Source: Trifolium pratense (lineage: Eukaryota > Streptophyta > Magnoliopsida > Fabales > Fabaceae). Taken from it: a DNA stretch of 64,000 bases. Position numbers and translations under genes: made by a program. Below, piece after piece: positions 54,060 to 64,000 of the stretch. Where the stretch lies: positions 62,233,257-62,297,256 of the forward strand of contig NC_060060.1 of assembly GCF_020283565.1 (NCBI RefSeq). Reading direction: 5' to 3'. How positions within the stretch are numbered: position 1 is the first letter of the stretch; the number at the start of each line of letters is the position of its first letter. Below the pieces are notes generated by a model. It searched no databases. It was not told the origin of the DNA and saw only the letters and a list, made by a program, of their open reading frames with translations.

Positions 54060-54500
54060 CCGGCGGAAATTACTGGCGGTTTTGGCCCTCAGTAGCTTAC
54101 TGGCGACCTAAGCCCCCAATAATTATATAAAACCGCCACAAACTAAACAAATAATATTTAAACAACAAAATTTAAACTTACTGGCGGACCTGGCCGCCAG
54201 AAACTGGGATTTCTGCTAGTGGCGGTCCAGGCCGCCACTACCTAAGCAAGAAGTCAAAAAAAAAAAAAAAAAACTGACGCCTTGAAAATTGTCCAGTCAA
54301 TACTGGCGGCCTTGGCCACCACAAAAATGTTGGAAATATAAAAAATAGCCGTTGGACTATCGTCCTTGGACTTAGTGGCGGTTTTGACCGCCAACAATGT
54401 CCTTGAAGTTTGCCCAGCTATTAATGGCGGCCTGGGCCGCCGTAAAGTTGTTGGAATTTGAAAAAAAAATATGACCGTTGGGGCTTAGTGGCGGCTTTGA
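54060..54500 (+). repeat. CACTA-2 left subterminal repeats
   Basis: GGCGGCC…GGCCGCC palindromes separated by 20-60 bases; the same units occur at 60110-60450. Confidence 0.85.
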
Positions 54501-54545
54501 CCGCCAATAAGCTCCAAGTCCAGTTTTCACGAATTTCATCCCCCT

Positions 54546-54556
54546 CTATATATATC
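54546..54556 (+). promoter_or_regulatory. CACTA-2 promoter TATA box
   Basis: CTATATATAT followed by a pyrimidine-rich leader (CTTCCTTCACTTCAC). Possible leader introns follow, with donors at TTTTG|GTAAGT (about 54673) and TAAT|GTAAGT (about 54841). Confidence 0.5.
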
Positions 54557-55339
54557 TTCCTTCACTTCACAACTCTCATTTCCCACAATCTTTTCTCTAT
54601 CTAAAATTTCTCCAACATCTCTCTAAAAATTCTCCAACTCTTTATCATTTCACTCTTGTTTTTCTTCATTTTGGTAAGTATTTCTCTAATATTTATGCAA
54701 GTTTAATATTTGATGTTTATATTGATATGATAAATTGTGTTTAGTTAGTTTTTAAATTTTAATGTAGCAAGTGTTATTTTGTTTGGCGATTTGTACATAG
54801 GAGTATAATGTAGACACCACTCTTTCTCAGCATAATAATGTAAGTTCAATTTTTTTTAAAAAAAACTTTATGAGTTGTTTTGTAATGTTATATATTTTTT
54901 TATTAATAGTTGTTTTTCTGTTTTTTATTTAAAGATTCATGGTTGGTTCGTCCGTTGTCGTGGTTGGGAGCTTAGTTTAAATAACTCCAAGTCAGACACT
55001 ACCCGGCACAACAAGTAAATAATATTATTTGGTTTGTATAATATATATGTTTATGTGATCTTTTAAGCTTAGTATTTTTTTTGTTATTATTAAAATATAT
55101 TGTTGGTTAATATGTTTAATGTGATGTTTTTGAAGTTATTCTCGCCGGTTATATGTTTAATGTGATGTTTAAAAGTTATATTTTTAATTTTTGTTAACAA
55201 AATTATTAGATCGTGTAAAAAGAAAAATAGTTATTAATATTTAACTTAACCACATGCATGTAAAATGATAATTATGTTTTAATTTTTATTTAAAAAAAAA
55301 GTGTTAAATTTTTTTTAAAAAAAATAAATAATAATGTTT

Positions 55340-57190
55340 TATATAATAATGAAATAAATACATGTCATATAGTTAATGTACTTTTTAATTGAATTTTTTT
55401 AAAGTCAAATAATAATTCTGTTTTAATTTTTGTTTAAGTGGAAAATGTTACATTTTTTATAAAAAAACAACAATTATGTTTTATATATTAATAAACGAAA
55501 TACTAACAATTTAATTTTTTATTTAAATAAAAAATGTTTTTAAAATAAATAAATAAATAAATATGTTTTTTATATATTAATAAAATAAATACATGTCATA
55601 TAGTTAATGTACTTTTTAATTGATAATTAAACAAAATACTTAAAACAATTTAATTTTTTATTTAAATAAAAAATGTTTTTAAAATAAATAAATAATTATG
55701 TTTTTTATATATTAATAAAATAAATACATGTCATATAGTTAATGTACTTTTTAATTGATAATTAAACAAAATTTTTAAAACAAATAAATTTTTCATTTAA
55801 ATAAAAAAAAACGTAATTTAAAATAAATAAATAATTATGTTTTATATATTAATGAAATAAATACATGTCATATAGTTAATGTACTTTTTAATTGATAATT
55901 AAATAAAATACTTAAAACAATTAAATTTTGGCTAAATTGCACTTTTGGTCCCCTAAGTTTCAGAAACTTGCAATTTTGGCCCCTTATGTTTCAAAATAGC
56001 ACTTATAGCCCCCTAAGTTTCAAAATGTTGCGATTTTGGCCCCCTATGTTTCAAAATAGCAATTTTGGCCCCCTAAGTTTCAGTAGTTGCGATTTTGGCC
56101 ACCTATGTTTCAAAATAGCACTTTTGACCCCTATCTTTACCCCTTTTGCAAAAGGTCAATTTTGATCGAGTCAAAGTTGATGTGGCAAGTCACTTAAGTG
56201 ACTCAGCTGCCACGTCAACATTTTTTTGTCATCTTATAATTAAAAAAACTAAAAGAATAAAAAAATAAAAGGAAGAAGTCACATGCTTTAAATTTATTCT
56301 TTCACTACGTTCAAAAAAAAAAAATTATTCTTTCACTAACACACATATATAATCTCAAATCCTAAAGAATTAACCAAATACTTCGTGACGTTTATTCAAA
56401 AGGATTTTTCACTATACGTAAAAAAAAAAAAACCTAATTCCAAATCCAAAAATAGGAAACAATGGAAATTGAAAACTCTTCGTGCTTTTTGTTATGTCTT
56501 TTTAATTATGTAATGACTTCATATATGTAATGACTTGATTTGTTATGTCATTTTGATTTAGAAAAGTGTCTTGAACTTCCATTTAGAAAAGTGTCTTGAA
56601 CTTTCATTTTGCAAAAGGGGTAAACATAGGGGGCCAAAATTGCTATTTTGAAACATAGGAGGCCAAAATAGCAACTTTTTGAAATTTAGGGGGCCAAAAG
56701 TGCTATTTTAAAACATAGGGGGTCAAAATTGCAACTTCCTGAAACTTAGGGGGCCAAAAGTGCTATTTTGAAATATAGGGGACCAAAATCGCAACTTTCT
56801 AAAACTTAAGGGGCCAAAAGTGCAATTTAGCCTTAAATTTTTCATTTAAATAAAAAAAACGTAATTTAAAATAAATAAATAATTATGTTTTATATATTAA
56901 TGAAATAAATACATGTCATATAGTTAATGTACTTTTTAATTGATAATTAAACAAAATACTTAAAACAATTAAATTTTTCATTTAAATAAAAAAAACATAA
57001 TTTAAAATAAATAAATAGTTATGATTTATATATTAATGAAATAAATACATGTCATATAGTTAATGTACTTTTTAATTGATAATTAAACAAAATACTTAAA
57101 ACAATTAAATTTTTCATTTAAATAAATAAATAGTTATGTTTTATATATAAATAAATGCATGTCATATAGTTAATGTACTTTTTAATTGAG
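55340..57190 (+). repeat. Tandem repeats of about 136 bp in the CACTA-2 leader region
   Basis: Units marked by ACATGTCATATAGTTAATG at about 55360, 55591, 55726, 55863, 56911, 57047 and 57157. Periods of 135-137 in the middle; the first and last are irregular. The MITE at 55930-56832 interrupts the array between the fourth and fifth copies. Confidence 0.85.
55930..56832. mobile_element. Mutator-type MITE inside CACTA-2
   Basis: 903 bp with inverted ends GGCTAAATTGCACTTTTGG / CCAAAAGTGCAATTTAGCC and a 9-bp target duplication TTAAATTTT (55921-55929 and 56833-56841). Each arm of about 200 bases is made of units alternating CCCCTAAGTTTC and CCCCTATGTTTC. No coding capacity. The 9-bp duplication places it in the Mutator superfamily. 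Confidence 0.9.
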
Positions 57191-57484
57191 TTTTTTTAAA
57201 GTCATATAATGATTGTGTTTCATTTTTTTTCTTAATAAATAAATGTTACATGGTTTTTTAAAATAATAAATGATTATGTTTAATAAACAAAATACTTATA
57301 AATACTTATAACTATTTAATTTTTTCTGTACCAAAAAAAAACAATTTAAGTTTTTATTCCAATAAAAAAAACGTTTATATAAATAAATGATTATACATGG
57401 AAGTCGATACCCCCTAATTGTAGATCTAATATGAAATAGATCTATAATATAATAGTCGTGTTGATATTGTATATTTATCCAGAC

Positions 57485-58444
57485 ATGGATCGTAGATGGA
57501 TGTATGATCGTTATGAAGATGGAAAAAGAGGGCATGTTAAAGAAGTTTTTAAACTTGGGGTTCAGTTGTTTAATGATGCAGTAAAACAAAAGTCTGTTGT
57601 TATTAGGGAAGGGGGAATTAGGTGTCCTTGTGTGGTCCGTCAATGTAGACGTATTCGCAGCGTAGATGAAATTAAGTTTCATTTACATACTAAAGGATTT
57701 CAGCCGAATTATTGGGTTTGGACAAGTCATGGTGAATCCTTTACATCGGAGCAAGGTGCTTCATCAAGCAATACTGTATTACCTTCACAAAATTATCAGC
57801 ATAATTACCCGGCAGAATTACCTTCACAAAATTATCAGCATTACCCGTTCAACATGATGAACAATATGATAAGTGATGGTCTTGGGTATAATGTGGTGAA
57901 CGAGTTTGAAGATGAATATGAAGGAGATGAAGAGCCGAATGCCGAAGCTCGGAGATTTTTTTATCTTTTAAAAGAGACCAATGTACCGTTGTTTGAAGGT
58001 TCTACAGACTCGAAGTTAACAGTTTGTGTTAGACTTTTGGGTCTGAAGTCTCAATATCTAGTTCCAGAATTAGCCATGGACTTGATCGCGAAACTGGTGC
58101 TGGATACGACACCCATCTTCGCTCGCGGTGATTTGCCGCGAAGTTACTATGAGGCAAAGCAGCTAGTGTCAAAGCTAGGACTAGGAGTGAAGAGAATTGA
58201 CTGTTGTGTTAACGGCTGTATGATATTTTATACCAATGAATTTGGTGTTAGTGACGGTGATTTACTTGAATGTAAATTTTGTGAAGAACCAAGATACCGT
58301 CAAACAAAAAATTCGAGGTCAAGTAGTAGAAAACCGACACCAAGAAAGACAATGTTCTATTTACCCATAGTATCAAGGTTGCAGAGGTTGTATGCATCAT
58401 TGCAAACTGCCACAAAAATGACATGGCACTCTGCCACAATTTGA
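57485..58444 (+). pseudogene. CACTA-2 TNP2-type transposase, N-terminal third only
   Basis: Start chosen at ATG 57485 (MDRRWMYDRYEDG), which follows a splice-acceptor-like TTTATCCAG, so a leader intron is likely. 319 codons. Contains the transposase-associated zinc region (IRCPCVVRQCRR, KFHLHTKGFQPNYWVWTSHGE), an acidic linker (NEFEDEYEGDEEPNAEA), and the start of the TNP2 core (LPRSYYEAKQLVSKLGLG, CVNGCMIFY, CKFCEEPRY, MFYLPIVSRLQRLYAS). It ends after TKMTWHSATI at TGA 58442-58444, where the sequence passes into the TNPA-like gene. The catalytic region is absent. A near-direct duplication (LPSQNYQH) is at residues 101-118. Confidence 0.85.
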
Positions 58445-59692
58445 GTGTACACACTGGTGGTTCTACATCTGCTTCTACCTTGAGCATAAGGTTCACTCGG
58501 CAATATGGTCATCCACCAACTTTATGCCAAATGAATGTAATGCTGCATCAAAAACCAGATGGTTCTTGGGATACTGTAAAGGCTCAAAGGGCAAATATGA
58601 GTATATATATTTTTTTAATTAATAAATAATTGGTTATTTTGTATAATTTAATTAATTGGTATAATTTTATTTTTGAAGGATTTGATTAAGGGATATATCG
58701 AGGAACTCAAAGCTACCGAGGCTGCCCTTCCACTTGCTTTGCGGAAAACTGATGAAGAGCTACAAAATATGATATTAGACAAATTTGTGGAGTTTTCCGG
58801 GGGAGAGTATAAAGGTCGTATCCAAGGTCAGGGTAGTACGTCTTCGCTCATTCAGAGGACAACAAGAGGATATATGATGGATACTATGAGCGACTCTTAT
58901 GACAGTACTGCCACCATGCCTACTGGTCGATCTCAACGTGTGGAAAGTATTGAAGAAGTGGAACAACGATTGAGAGCTGAACAACAACAATCAATTGCTT
59001 CTATGAGAGAAGAGTTGATGACACAGCTCAGGGCAGAACTCTCTAGGGGGATACCAGGACAATCAAACCAGCAACAGTTTCAGCAGCAACCATTTCAACA
59101 GCAGCAACCATTTCAGCAGCAGCAGCAACCAATTCAGCAGCAGTATCAACGTCCTAATCAATCACAACGTCAGCAAAATACCAACCATTTCAATTATATG
59201 ACAGGTGTGAATTATGCAGTTCAACATATTCGGAACGTTGGAAGGAACTCACAGTCGTCCTACCAACCGGCAAGTCTTCATGAGGACCCGGCGGAAGAGG
59301 AGGGGTATCGACCCGGTGAAGTTGATTTGAACGTATCCTCTGACCTGGATGAGAATTTCTTTACTGGTCTCCAACATGAAACTTTATTGCAAGGGATGCT
59401 TGGGCCGCAGTGGCAGGCGATACTTGGAGACTTGGAAATTCCCGGTTTTACAGTTAGTCATGATTCCACTTCTCTGAATCAAGGTGGCATAAGTCCACTT
59501 GTCCAAAGTGGTGGAAATAGTCAAGGCAGAGGGGTAGGTTCTTCAACTGAAATTTCTATGGGCGGCGGTAGGGCAAGAGCCGGAAGGGCAAGTGTGGGAA
59601 GGGCAAGCGCCGGAAGGGCAATCGTGGGAAGGGGAAGCGGTGGAAGAACAAGTGCCGGAAGAAAAGGAAGGGGAAACGGTCAAAATGCATAA
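58445..59692 (+). pseudogene. CACTA-2 TNPA/Ptta-like gene, 3' part
   Basis: The first piece (to about 58605) resembles the C-terminal Ptta motif region of plant En/Spm proteins (HQKPDGSWDTVKAQRANM). An intron of roughly 65-70 bases with a TTTTTGAAG-type acceptor leads to the last exon (about 58676-59692, stop TAA at 59690-59692). That exon has LIKGYIEELKATEA, an acid-base helix (EEVEQRLRAEQQQSIASMREELMTQL, in two parts), a glutamine-rich tract at 59070-59160 and a C-terminus of GRAS/GRAG repeats (59565-59680). Its own promoter and 5' exons are missing, so any protein would need to come from the fusion transcript. Confidence 0.65.
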
Positions 59693-60109
59693 CCTCCATT
59701 TGTGTTGTCGTATTAATTATTTTAGTAGTTTTATTTGTGAAAGTTCTTTAAGACAATTATCGTATTTGGTTTGTAACTTAAGACAAATTATCGGGTATTT
59801 TGTTTGTGTTGTATGACAATTATCGTATTTCGTCGTTTATTATTGAATTTTTAATTTATGTTGTTATTTTTGGGTCAACAAATTAATTTATGTTTAATTA
59901 TTAATATTTTAAATAATTCTGTCTTATTTTTATATTAAATTAAAAAAGTTTTTTTAAAATAAATATAAACAAAATTATTAAAAACATTAAATTTTATATT
60001 TAAATAAATTAAAATGTTTTTTAAAGCAATTAATATTTAAAAAAAAGTTTTTTTAAAACAAAATAATTAATTAAAAACGTTTTTTTTTAAAAAAATTCGA
60101 ATAGGCTGT
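59693..60109 (+). other. CACTA-2 3' untranslated and AT-rich region
   Basis: About 400 bases between the stop codon and the right subterminal repeats. T- and A-rich, containing possible poly-A signals; nothing else seen. Confidence 0.5.
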
Positions 60110-60450
60110 AGTGGCGGTTCAAACCGTCACTAACTGGTCAAATTATGGGCAATATTAGTGGCGGTCCTGGCCGCCAGTAGGTCTGTCGCAAAGAACTGTC
60201 CTTTCTGACACTATATTTTGCGGCGGTCAAGGCCGCCAGTAACGACTTTGGTCTTTGAATTGACCGTTGTTACTTTGTGGTGGTCTGGGCCGCCAGTATG
60301 TGTCGTCATTGCAGTTTTCGACGGCTTAGGCCGCCAATAACATTACCGGCGCCTTATTTACTGGCGTATCGTGGCCCCAGTAAGCCGCCACTATTTACAC
60401 TGTTTCTGGCGGTTTTTCCCCCTTACTGGGGGCTTTTGGCCGCCAATAAT
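60110..60450 (+). repeat. CACTA-2 right subterminal repeats
   Basis: GGCGGTC…GGCCGCC palindromes matching those at the left end. Confidence 0.85.
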
Positions 60451-60472
60451 TGGCGTTTTTCTTGTAGTGCAT

Positions 60473-61330
60473 TACCCGCCCCAACCCCATCTTTTAAAAT
60501 TGGGAAAAACCCAAACTCGAATCCAAACTCAGTCAACTTGAGTTTTTCCAGTCAAAACGGGTAGGGTTTGGATGGGTAACCGCGGGTATGAGTTTTCAAC
60601 AACTCTCAATTATTTTGAAAGAAATTGATAGTTAAAAAATGGAATTATATTTTTAGAATAATTCTTGAAAAAAAGAATGACATATAATTGGAGCCGGAGC
60701 GGAGAGTATATATTTTAATTAATTATGTATTTTATGTTACCATCAATTTCCAACACTTCTGGTTAATTATTCCCTAAAATTGAATAATAGTTAAAAATTA
60801 CCGTAAATCAGACTCTCACCTCAATCAGACTCTCACCTCAATCAAATATGTTCCTGTAGTGTAAAATATGTATTAAAGAAAATCACATAATTTACTTCTT
60901 GAAAGATTATTTGAGTTATATTTTATTATTTTATGTTAAAATTTACACTGTTCGAGTATCCTTCTTTAATAAATTTAAGTTTGGTGTTTGTAACAGTTAA
61001 ATACTTTAAGTTTTTTAAGTAACAAATATGTAATTTAAGTTTTTAACTTGTTGCACCGTTACCATATTTCAGTTATCCTACGTTTACAAAAACACTGACA
61101 TGACCGTTAATTCTAATGTTAACCACGATGAATTTGAGGCCTAACTGAAAGGGTGGATAACTTGAAGAAGGGTAACAGTGCAACAAGTAATAAACTTAAA
61201 AAACCAATTTCTCAGCTAAAAAACTTAAAAAGATTAATTTGTTATATAAAAACCTTAAAAATCTAACCGTTAAAACGCAAAACTTAAAAAGACTTCTTAA
61301 TACATTTGAGCCAAATTTTAATAGCAAGAA
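60473..61330 (+). other. Unassigned region right of CACTA-2
   Basis: 60473-60600 continues the GC-rich repeat interrupted at 54033 (ACCCGCCCCAACCCC, GGGTAACCGCGGGTATG). The rest is AT-rich with no gene. Short inverted phrases ACTTAAAAA/TTTTTAAGT recur at 61010-61290. Confidence 0.45.
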
Positions 61331-61341
61331 CCGAAATAATA

Positions 61342-61597
61342 GGTTTGATTAGTAAAATTGTCCCTTAAAGTCATTTTTTGTTTCATATTGGTCCCTTATA
61401 GAAAAAAAGGTCCGAATAGGTCCCTTAAAGACATCTCCGTTAATCAGTTTGGTCCCTAAAAAAAGGTCTGAATAGAACCAAACTGATTAACGGATATGTC
61501 TTTAAGGGACCTATTCAGACATTTTTTTTTAAGAACCTATTCGGACCTTTTTTTTTTTTCTTTAAGTGATCAATCTGAAACCAAAAATATGTTTAAG
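61342..61597. mobile_element. Foldback MITE, Mutator-like
   Basis: 256 bp, almost entirely two inverted arms (GGTCCGAATAGGTCCCTTAA and complement; CCGTTAATCAGTTTGGTCC and complement). The flanks repeat CCGAAATAATA (61331-61341 and 61598-61608), an 11-base match that includes a 9-bp type duplication. Confidence 0.8.
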
Positions 61598-61608
61598 CCG
61601 AAATAATA

Positions 61609-62214
61609 TCATTCAAAAAATCCACACCCTCCGTTTTTTATATAGTTAGAAGGGAACACTCCACTATAATTACCAGATACATTTATCAGTAAAATCAATG
61701 GATACTTTGCTTGCACCAATAATAATATAGTAATTCAAATAACATTATTCTAATTATGCAGGCATTATATAAGAAAAAGAAAGCATCTTTAGTAGGGTAA
61801 AAAAGTGCTAGAAGGAACCAAAAAGTAGAGTTGGGCACTATACCAGCTAGGGGAGAAGAACTGTTCTGTGTCAGTTCATAAAGCAGAGGACCAAAACACT
61901 CATGCTTCTTTTTACAACCATTCTTATTAATTCGAAGAATCCATACCCTCCTTTTTTTTATTAGATGGTAAAACACAAAGTAATGAGCTTATTACACTAA
62001 AACGGAAAAAGATTGCCTGTTGTAACTGGTTAACGCAATTATAGTATCAACTGTCATGATTTATATGAATAGTCGGGATTATTTTGATGCACATGAATCA
62101 TAGCCGTCCGATGTAAAATCAATGGACAAGATCAATTATTTCATATTACTGTGTTAATTGTGTACCGCAGAAAATCCAGGTCCCACTAAAACCATGTGCC
62201 TTCTTTTCCAACTC
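61609..62214 (+). other. Region upstream of the small gene
   Basis: No gene visible; the 93-codon minus-strand frame at 61695-61976 has no recognisable domain. Probably promoter sequence of the gene at 62345. Confidence 0.4.
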
Positions 62215-62222
62215 TATAAATA
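62215..62222 (+). promoter_or_regulatory. TATA box of the small gene
   Basis: TATAAATA about 125 bases upstream of the start codon, followed by a CA-rich leader with no upstream ATG that I can see. Confidence 0.7.
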
Positions 62223-62344
62223 CCAATAACTCCAATGCCTTATACTCACAACCAATTACAAATACATTACATCATAGTGTGAAACACAAACACAATACCT
62301 TATAGTTCAAGTTATCTACAAAAAAAACTAGAAGGGTGTGAAAA

Positions 62345-62581
62345 ATGGGAGCTAAGAGGTCTTCTTCTTCTTCCTTATGCAATGTGTTCAAGGCATGTTT
62401 CTCAAGTGGAAACAATGATGAGTATTGGGAAGGTAGTGGAATTGGAAGAAGAATGTTTGCAAGTGATGAAGATAGAGGTTGTTTTGTTGCTGAACCTGGT
62501 ATTGATAGGAAAGCTTCTGATTTCATTGCTAAATACTATGCTACTAGAGTCACTGATTCTCAAAGCCAATTTGCATCTTGA
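62345..62581 (+). CDS. Small plant protein, DUF761-like C-terminus, possible N-myristoylation
   Basis: 78 residues, apparently intronless, start at the first ATG after the TATA box (GAAAAATGGG context). The N-terminus MGAKRSS fits the MGxxxS consensus for N-myristoylation, and two cysteines follow (SLCNVFKACF) that could be acylated, suggesting a membrane-attached protein. The middle is acidic (DEYWEGSG, FASDEDRG). The C-terminal EPGIDRKASDFIAKYYATRV resembles the short D-x-x-A-x-x-F-I motif at the end of plant DUF761-family proteins. I recognise this kind of small legume/dicot protein but not its function. It is the only convincing host gene in the window; codon use and motif pattern look selected rather than random. 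Confidence 0.8.
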   Translation: MGAKRSSSSSLCNVFKACFSSGNNDEYWEGSGIGRRMFASDEDRGCFVAEPGIDRKASDFIAKYYATRVTDSQSQFAS

Positions 62582-62684
62582 ATTAATTAATTTCCTTTCT
62601 TTGTTGATTTTCTATTCCTGAAATAATTAGTAGCTATTTTTCCATCCTCTACTATGATCATTTGTAGTAGGATCTTGATTCTCT

Positions 62685-62865
62685 GCAGTCAAATTTTTTT
62701 ATTGTCACTAAAGAAGTTATATCTCGGCTATTTGATGAATATCAAATGGTTTATATTTTGAATTTGTATTTTAAAATCAATTTTCTGAAGTTAGAATATA
62801 TATTGTCTGATATTCATCAAATAGCCAAGATATAATGACTACGGTGACTACAAAATATTGACTGC
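62685..62865. mobile_element. Foldback MITE in the 3' flank of the small gene
   Basis: 181 bp with ends GCAGTCAA / TTGACTGC and arms that pair over about 60 bases (TTATATCTCGGCTATTTG and its near complement, GATATTCATC). It lies about 100 bases after the stop codon. No clear target duplication. Confidence 0.7.
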
Positions 62866-62918
62866 ATCAAACCGAACTGCGGAGCCATTTTTACTAGAGT
62901 GCATTCTTTTCGCGTTAT

Positions 62919-62952
62919 AAAACACACTCATACTCAGATTTGAGTGTGTTTT
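62919..62952. other. Perfect 12-bp hairpin
   Basis: AAAACACACTCA, ten-base loop, TGAGTGTGTTTT. Isolated; role unknown. Confidence 0.6.
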
Positions 62953-63545
62953 ACGTGAAACCAAACACATAATAAAGAAGCATGCAATCACCAATTTGAA
63001 GATATTTAGAGATGATTACAATAAAAAGTAATAACAAAAATTATGTAAGAATTAATCACTCTCGTGATGTTGTTCTTTCATTTGGTTGTAGTGATGTACT
63101 TGAGGAATGGATCATAAATAATGTAAAACTTTATTCTTTCATATATGTTGTGAGAGTTTTGATTTTGTAAGCTTTGTAAGAGACTATTTACTGTTTAGAA
63201 GTATGTAAGTTCATTTTGACAGTTACATTTTTTTTTCCTTTCTGTTTTAGCCATTTGACAGAAACTATTATCTATTTATCTTAAAAAGCTTATTAATTAA
63301 AATTATATATAAAGAAAAAATACATATTCTGATATGAATATCCAAGTCAAGATCTATAAATTTTCAAATGATATACATAAACATGTTTTAAATAAACATC
63401 GGTGACAGAGAAATCTGAGACTCGACATAATAATTTTTAATTTTGTGATAAACACAACACAACTGCAATTGAGGTTGCATTGCACATTTGCACCGGTCAC
63501 ATTTGACTGTAATCCTCTGTGTGAAAAGTAAAGATCAAACACCAT
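62953..63545 (+). other. Unassigned region between the small gene and the edge copia
   Basis: AT-rich; no gene or repeat that I can support. Confidence 0.4.
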
Positions 63546-63859
63546 TGTTGAAACTAAACAAAGGAATTAGAGCTTAAGCTATGAGGAAGAAGCTGAATTT
63601 GGCTTAGGCATTGAACAAGCCTTAAGCAAGAAGAAGAAAATTTTATTATTCACAAACTTAAGATGATTACAATGTACATCACTTATTAATACAAATCCAA
63701 TGTGTAACTGTCATCTAACTAACTCTAACAGCTACAATACTAACCATTGGATCAAAACAGAAAACTAAAACTAACTATCTAACAATCAATTGGTTATGGA
63801 GGTTGGTTAGCTTGTAATGCAAGTAAATCTTTTATTGACTTTTAACTCCAATTTTGACA
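63546..63859 (-). repeat. 3' LTR of a minus-strand copia element at the window edge
   Basis: 314 bp; plus orientation starts TGTTGAAACTAAAC and ends AATTTTGACA. In element orientation it is preceded by the polypurine run AGCTTGAGGGGGGA at 63860-63873, fixing its identity as the 3' LTR. Confidence 0.85.
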
Positions 63860-63863
63860 TCCC

Positions 63864-64000
63864 CCCTCAAGCTGGAATAGATATCAATCATTCCAAGCTT
63901 GTCTTGTAGCATGTAAAATGGGCCTGGATGAAGTGATTTTGTCAGAATATCAGCCACCTGTTCTTTTGATGATACAGGAAGTAAATGAATGAGGCCTGTT
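63864..64000 (-). CDS. Copia RNase H C-terminus (runs off the window)
   Basis: An open minus-strand frame reading TGLIHLLPVSSKEQVADILT then KSLHPGPFYMLQDKLGM, the standard end of copia RNase H. The rest of the element is to the right of the window. No break is visible in the part present. Confidence 0.82.

Larger units (their letters stand above)
54037..60469 (+). mobile_element. CACTA-2: internally deleted CACTA element
   Basis: 6,433 bp with inverted ends CACTACAAGAAAA / TTTTTCTTGTAGTG and a duplicated target triplet CAT (54034-54036 and 60470-60472). Subterminal repeats of (A/C)TGGCGGCCNNGGCCGCCAGTA type fill 54060-54500 and 60110-60450. The plus-strand coding part is a fusion of the beginning of a TNP2-type transposase with the end of a TNPA-like gene, so most of both genes is missing. 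A Mutator-type MITE lies inside. It could move only with help from a complete relative. Confidence 0.92.

Noticed and set aside
61695..61976. 93-codon minus-strand frame
   Set aside because: No recognisable domain, low-complexity composition, and no matching promoter; treated as chance.

Overview
This is plant nuclear DNA, very probably from a dicot and, as a best guess from the repeat families, a legume. The evidence is plant LTR retrotransposons (Athila/Tat-type Ty3-gypsy, Sirevirus and other Ty1-copia), CACTA and Mutator-type DNA transposons, tRNA-Asp and tRNA-Met primer binding sites, GT-AG introns and TATA boxes. The species assignment is inference. Almost the whole window is nested transposable elements; only one small host-type gene is convincing (62345-62581).

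Layout. 1-4356 is a non-autonomous gypsy element (gypsy-1) lying inside the gag zinc knuckle of a broken copia element (copia-1, 4357 to about 7945). 8296-16228 is an old sirevirus-like LTR containing a second gypsy element on the minus strand (gypsy-2, 9045-15330). From about 16746 to 49810 is a deep nest. A copia RNase H fragment holds a probable Tat-type solo LTR, which holds a palindrome-rich solo LTR (17002-49403), which holds a minus-strand Tork-like copia element (18306-39174). That copia in turn contains a young full-length sirevirus (21235-30877) and a foldback element (30919-34655). A 9.4-kb CACTA element (39342-48719) sits in the right part of the palindrome-rich LTR. Beyond 49810 come a TIR element inserted in a TA microsatellite (50972-52690), a second, deleted CACTA element (54037-60469) with a Mutator-type MITE inside it, more MITEs, the small gene, and the 3' end of a minus-strand copia at the window edge.

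Two retrotransposons here do not have the usual 5-bp target duplication. Gypsy-2 is flanked by a perfect 88-bp duplication and keeps 12 bp of primer-binding-site sequence outside its 3' LTR. The Tork-like copia is flanked by a 749/761-bp duplication, lacks 112 bp at the U5 end of its 3' LTR, and has a short apparently templated filler at that junction. Both have a normal 5' LTR end and an abnormal 3' U5 end. This fits capture of unfinished cDNA at staggered double-strand breaks rather than integrase-mediated insertion.

The CACTA element at 39342-48719 looks complete. It has a 3-bp target duplication, palindromic subterminal repeats, an uninterrupted TNP2-type transposase frame, and a second gene that I can model as nine exons with GT-AG introns and one open 661-codon frame. 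That gene joins a TNPA/Ptta-like region to a C48 (Ulp1-like) peptidase domain. It is the best candidate in the window for a mobile system that could still work.
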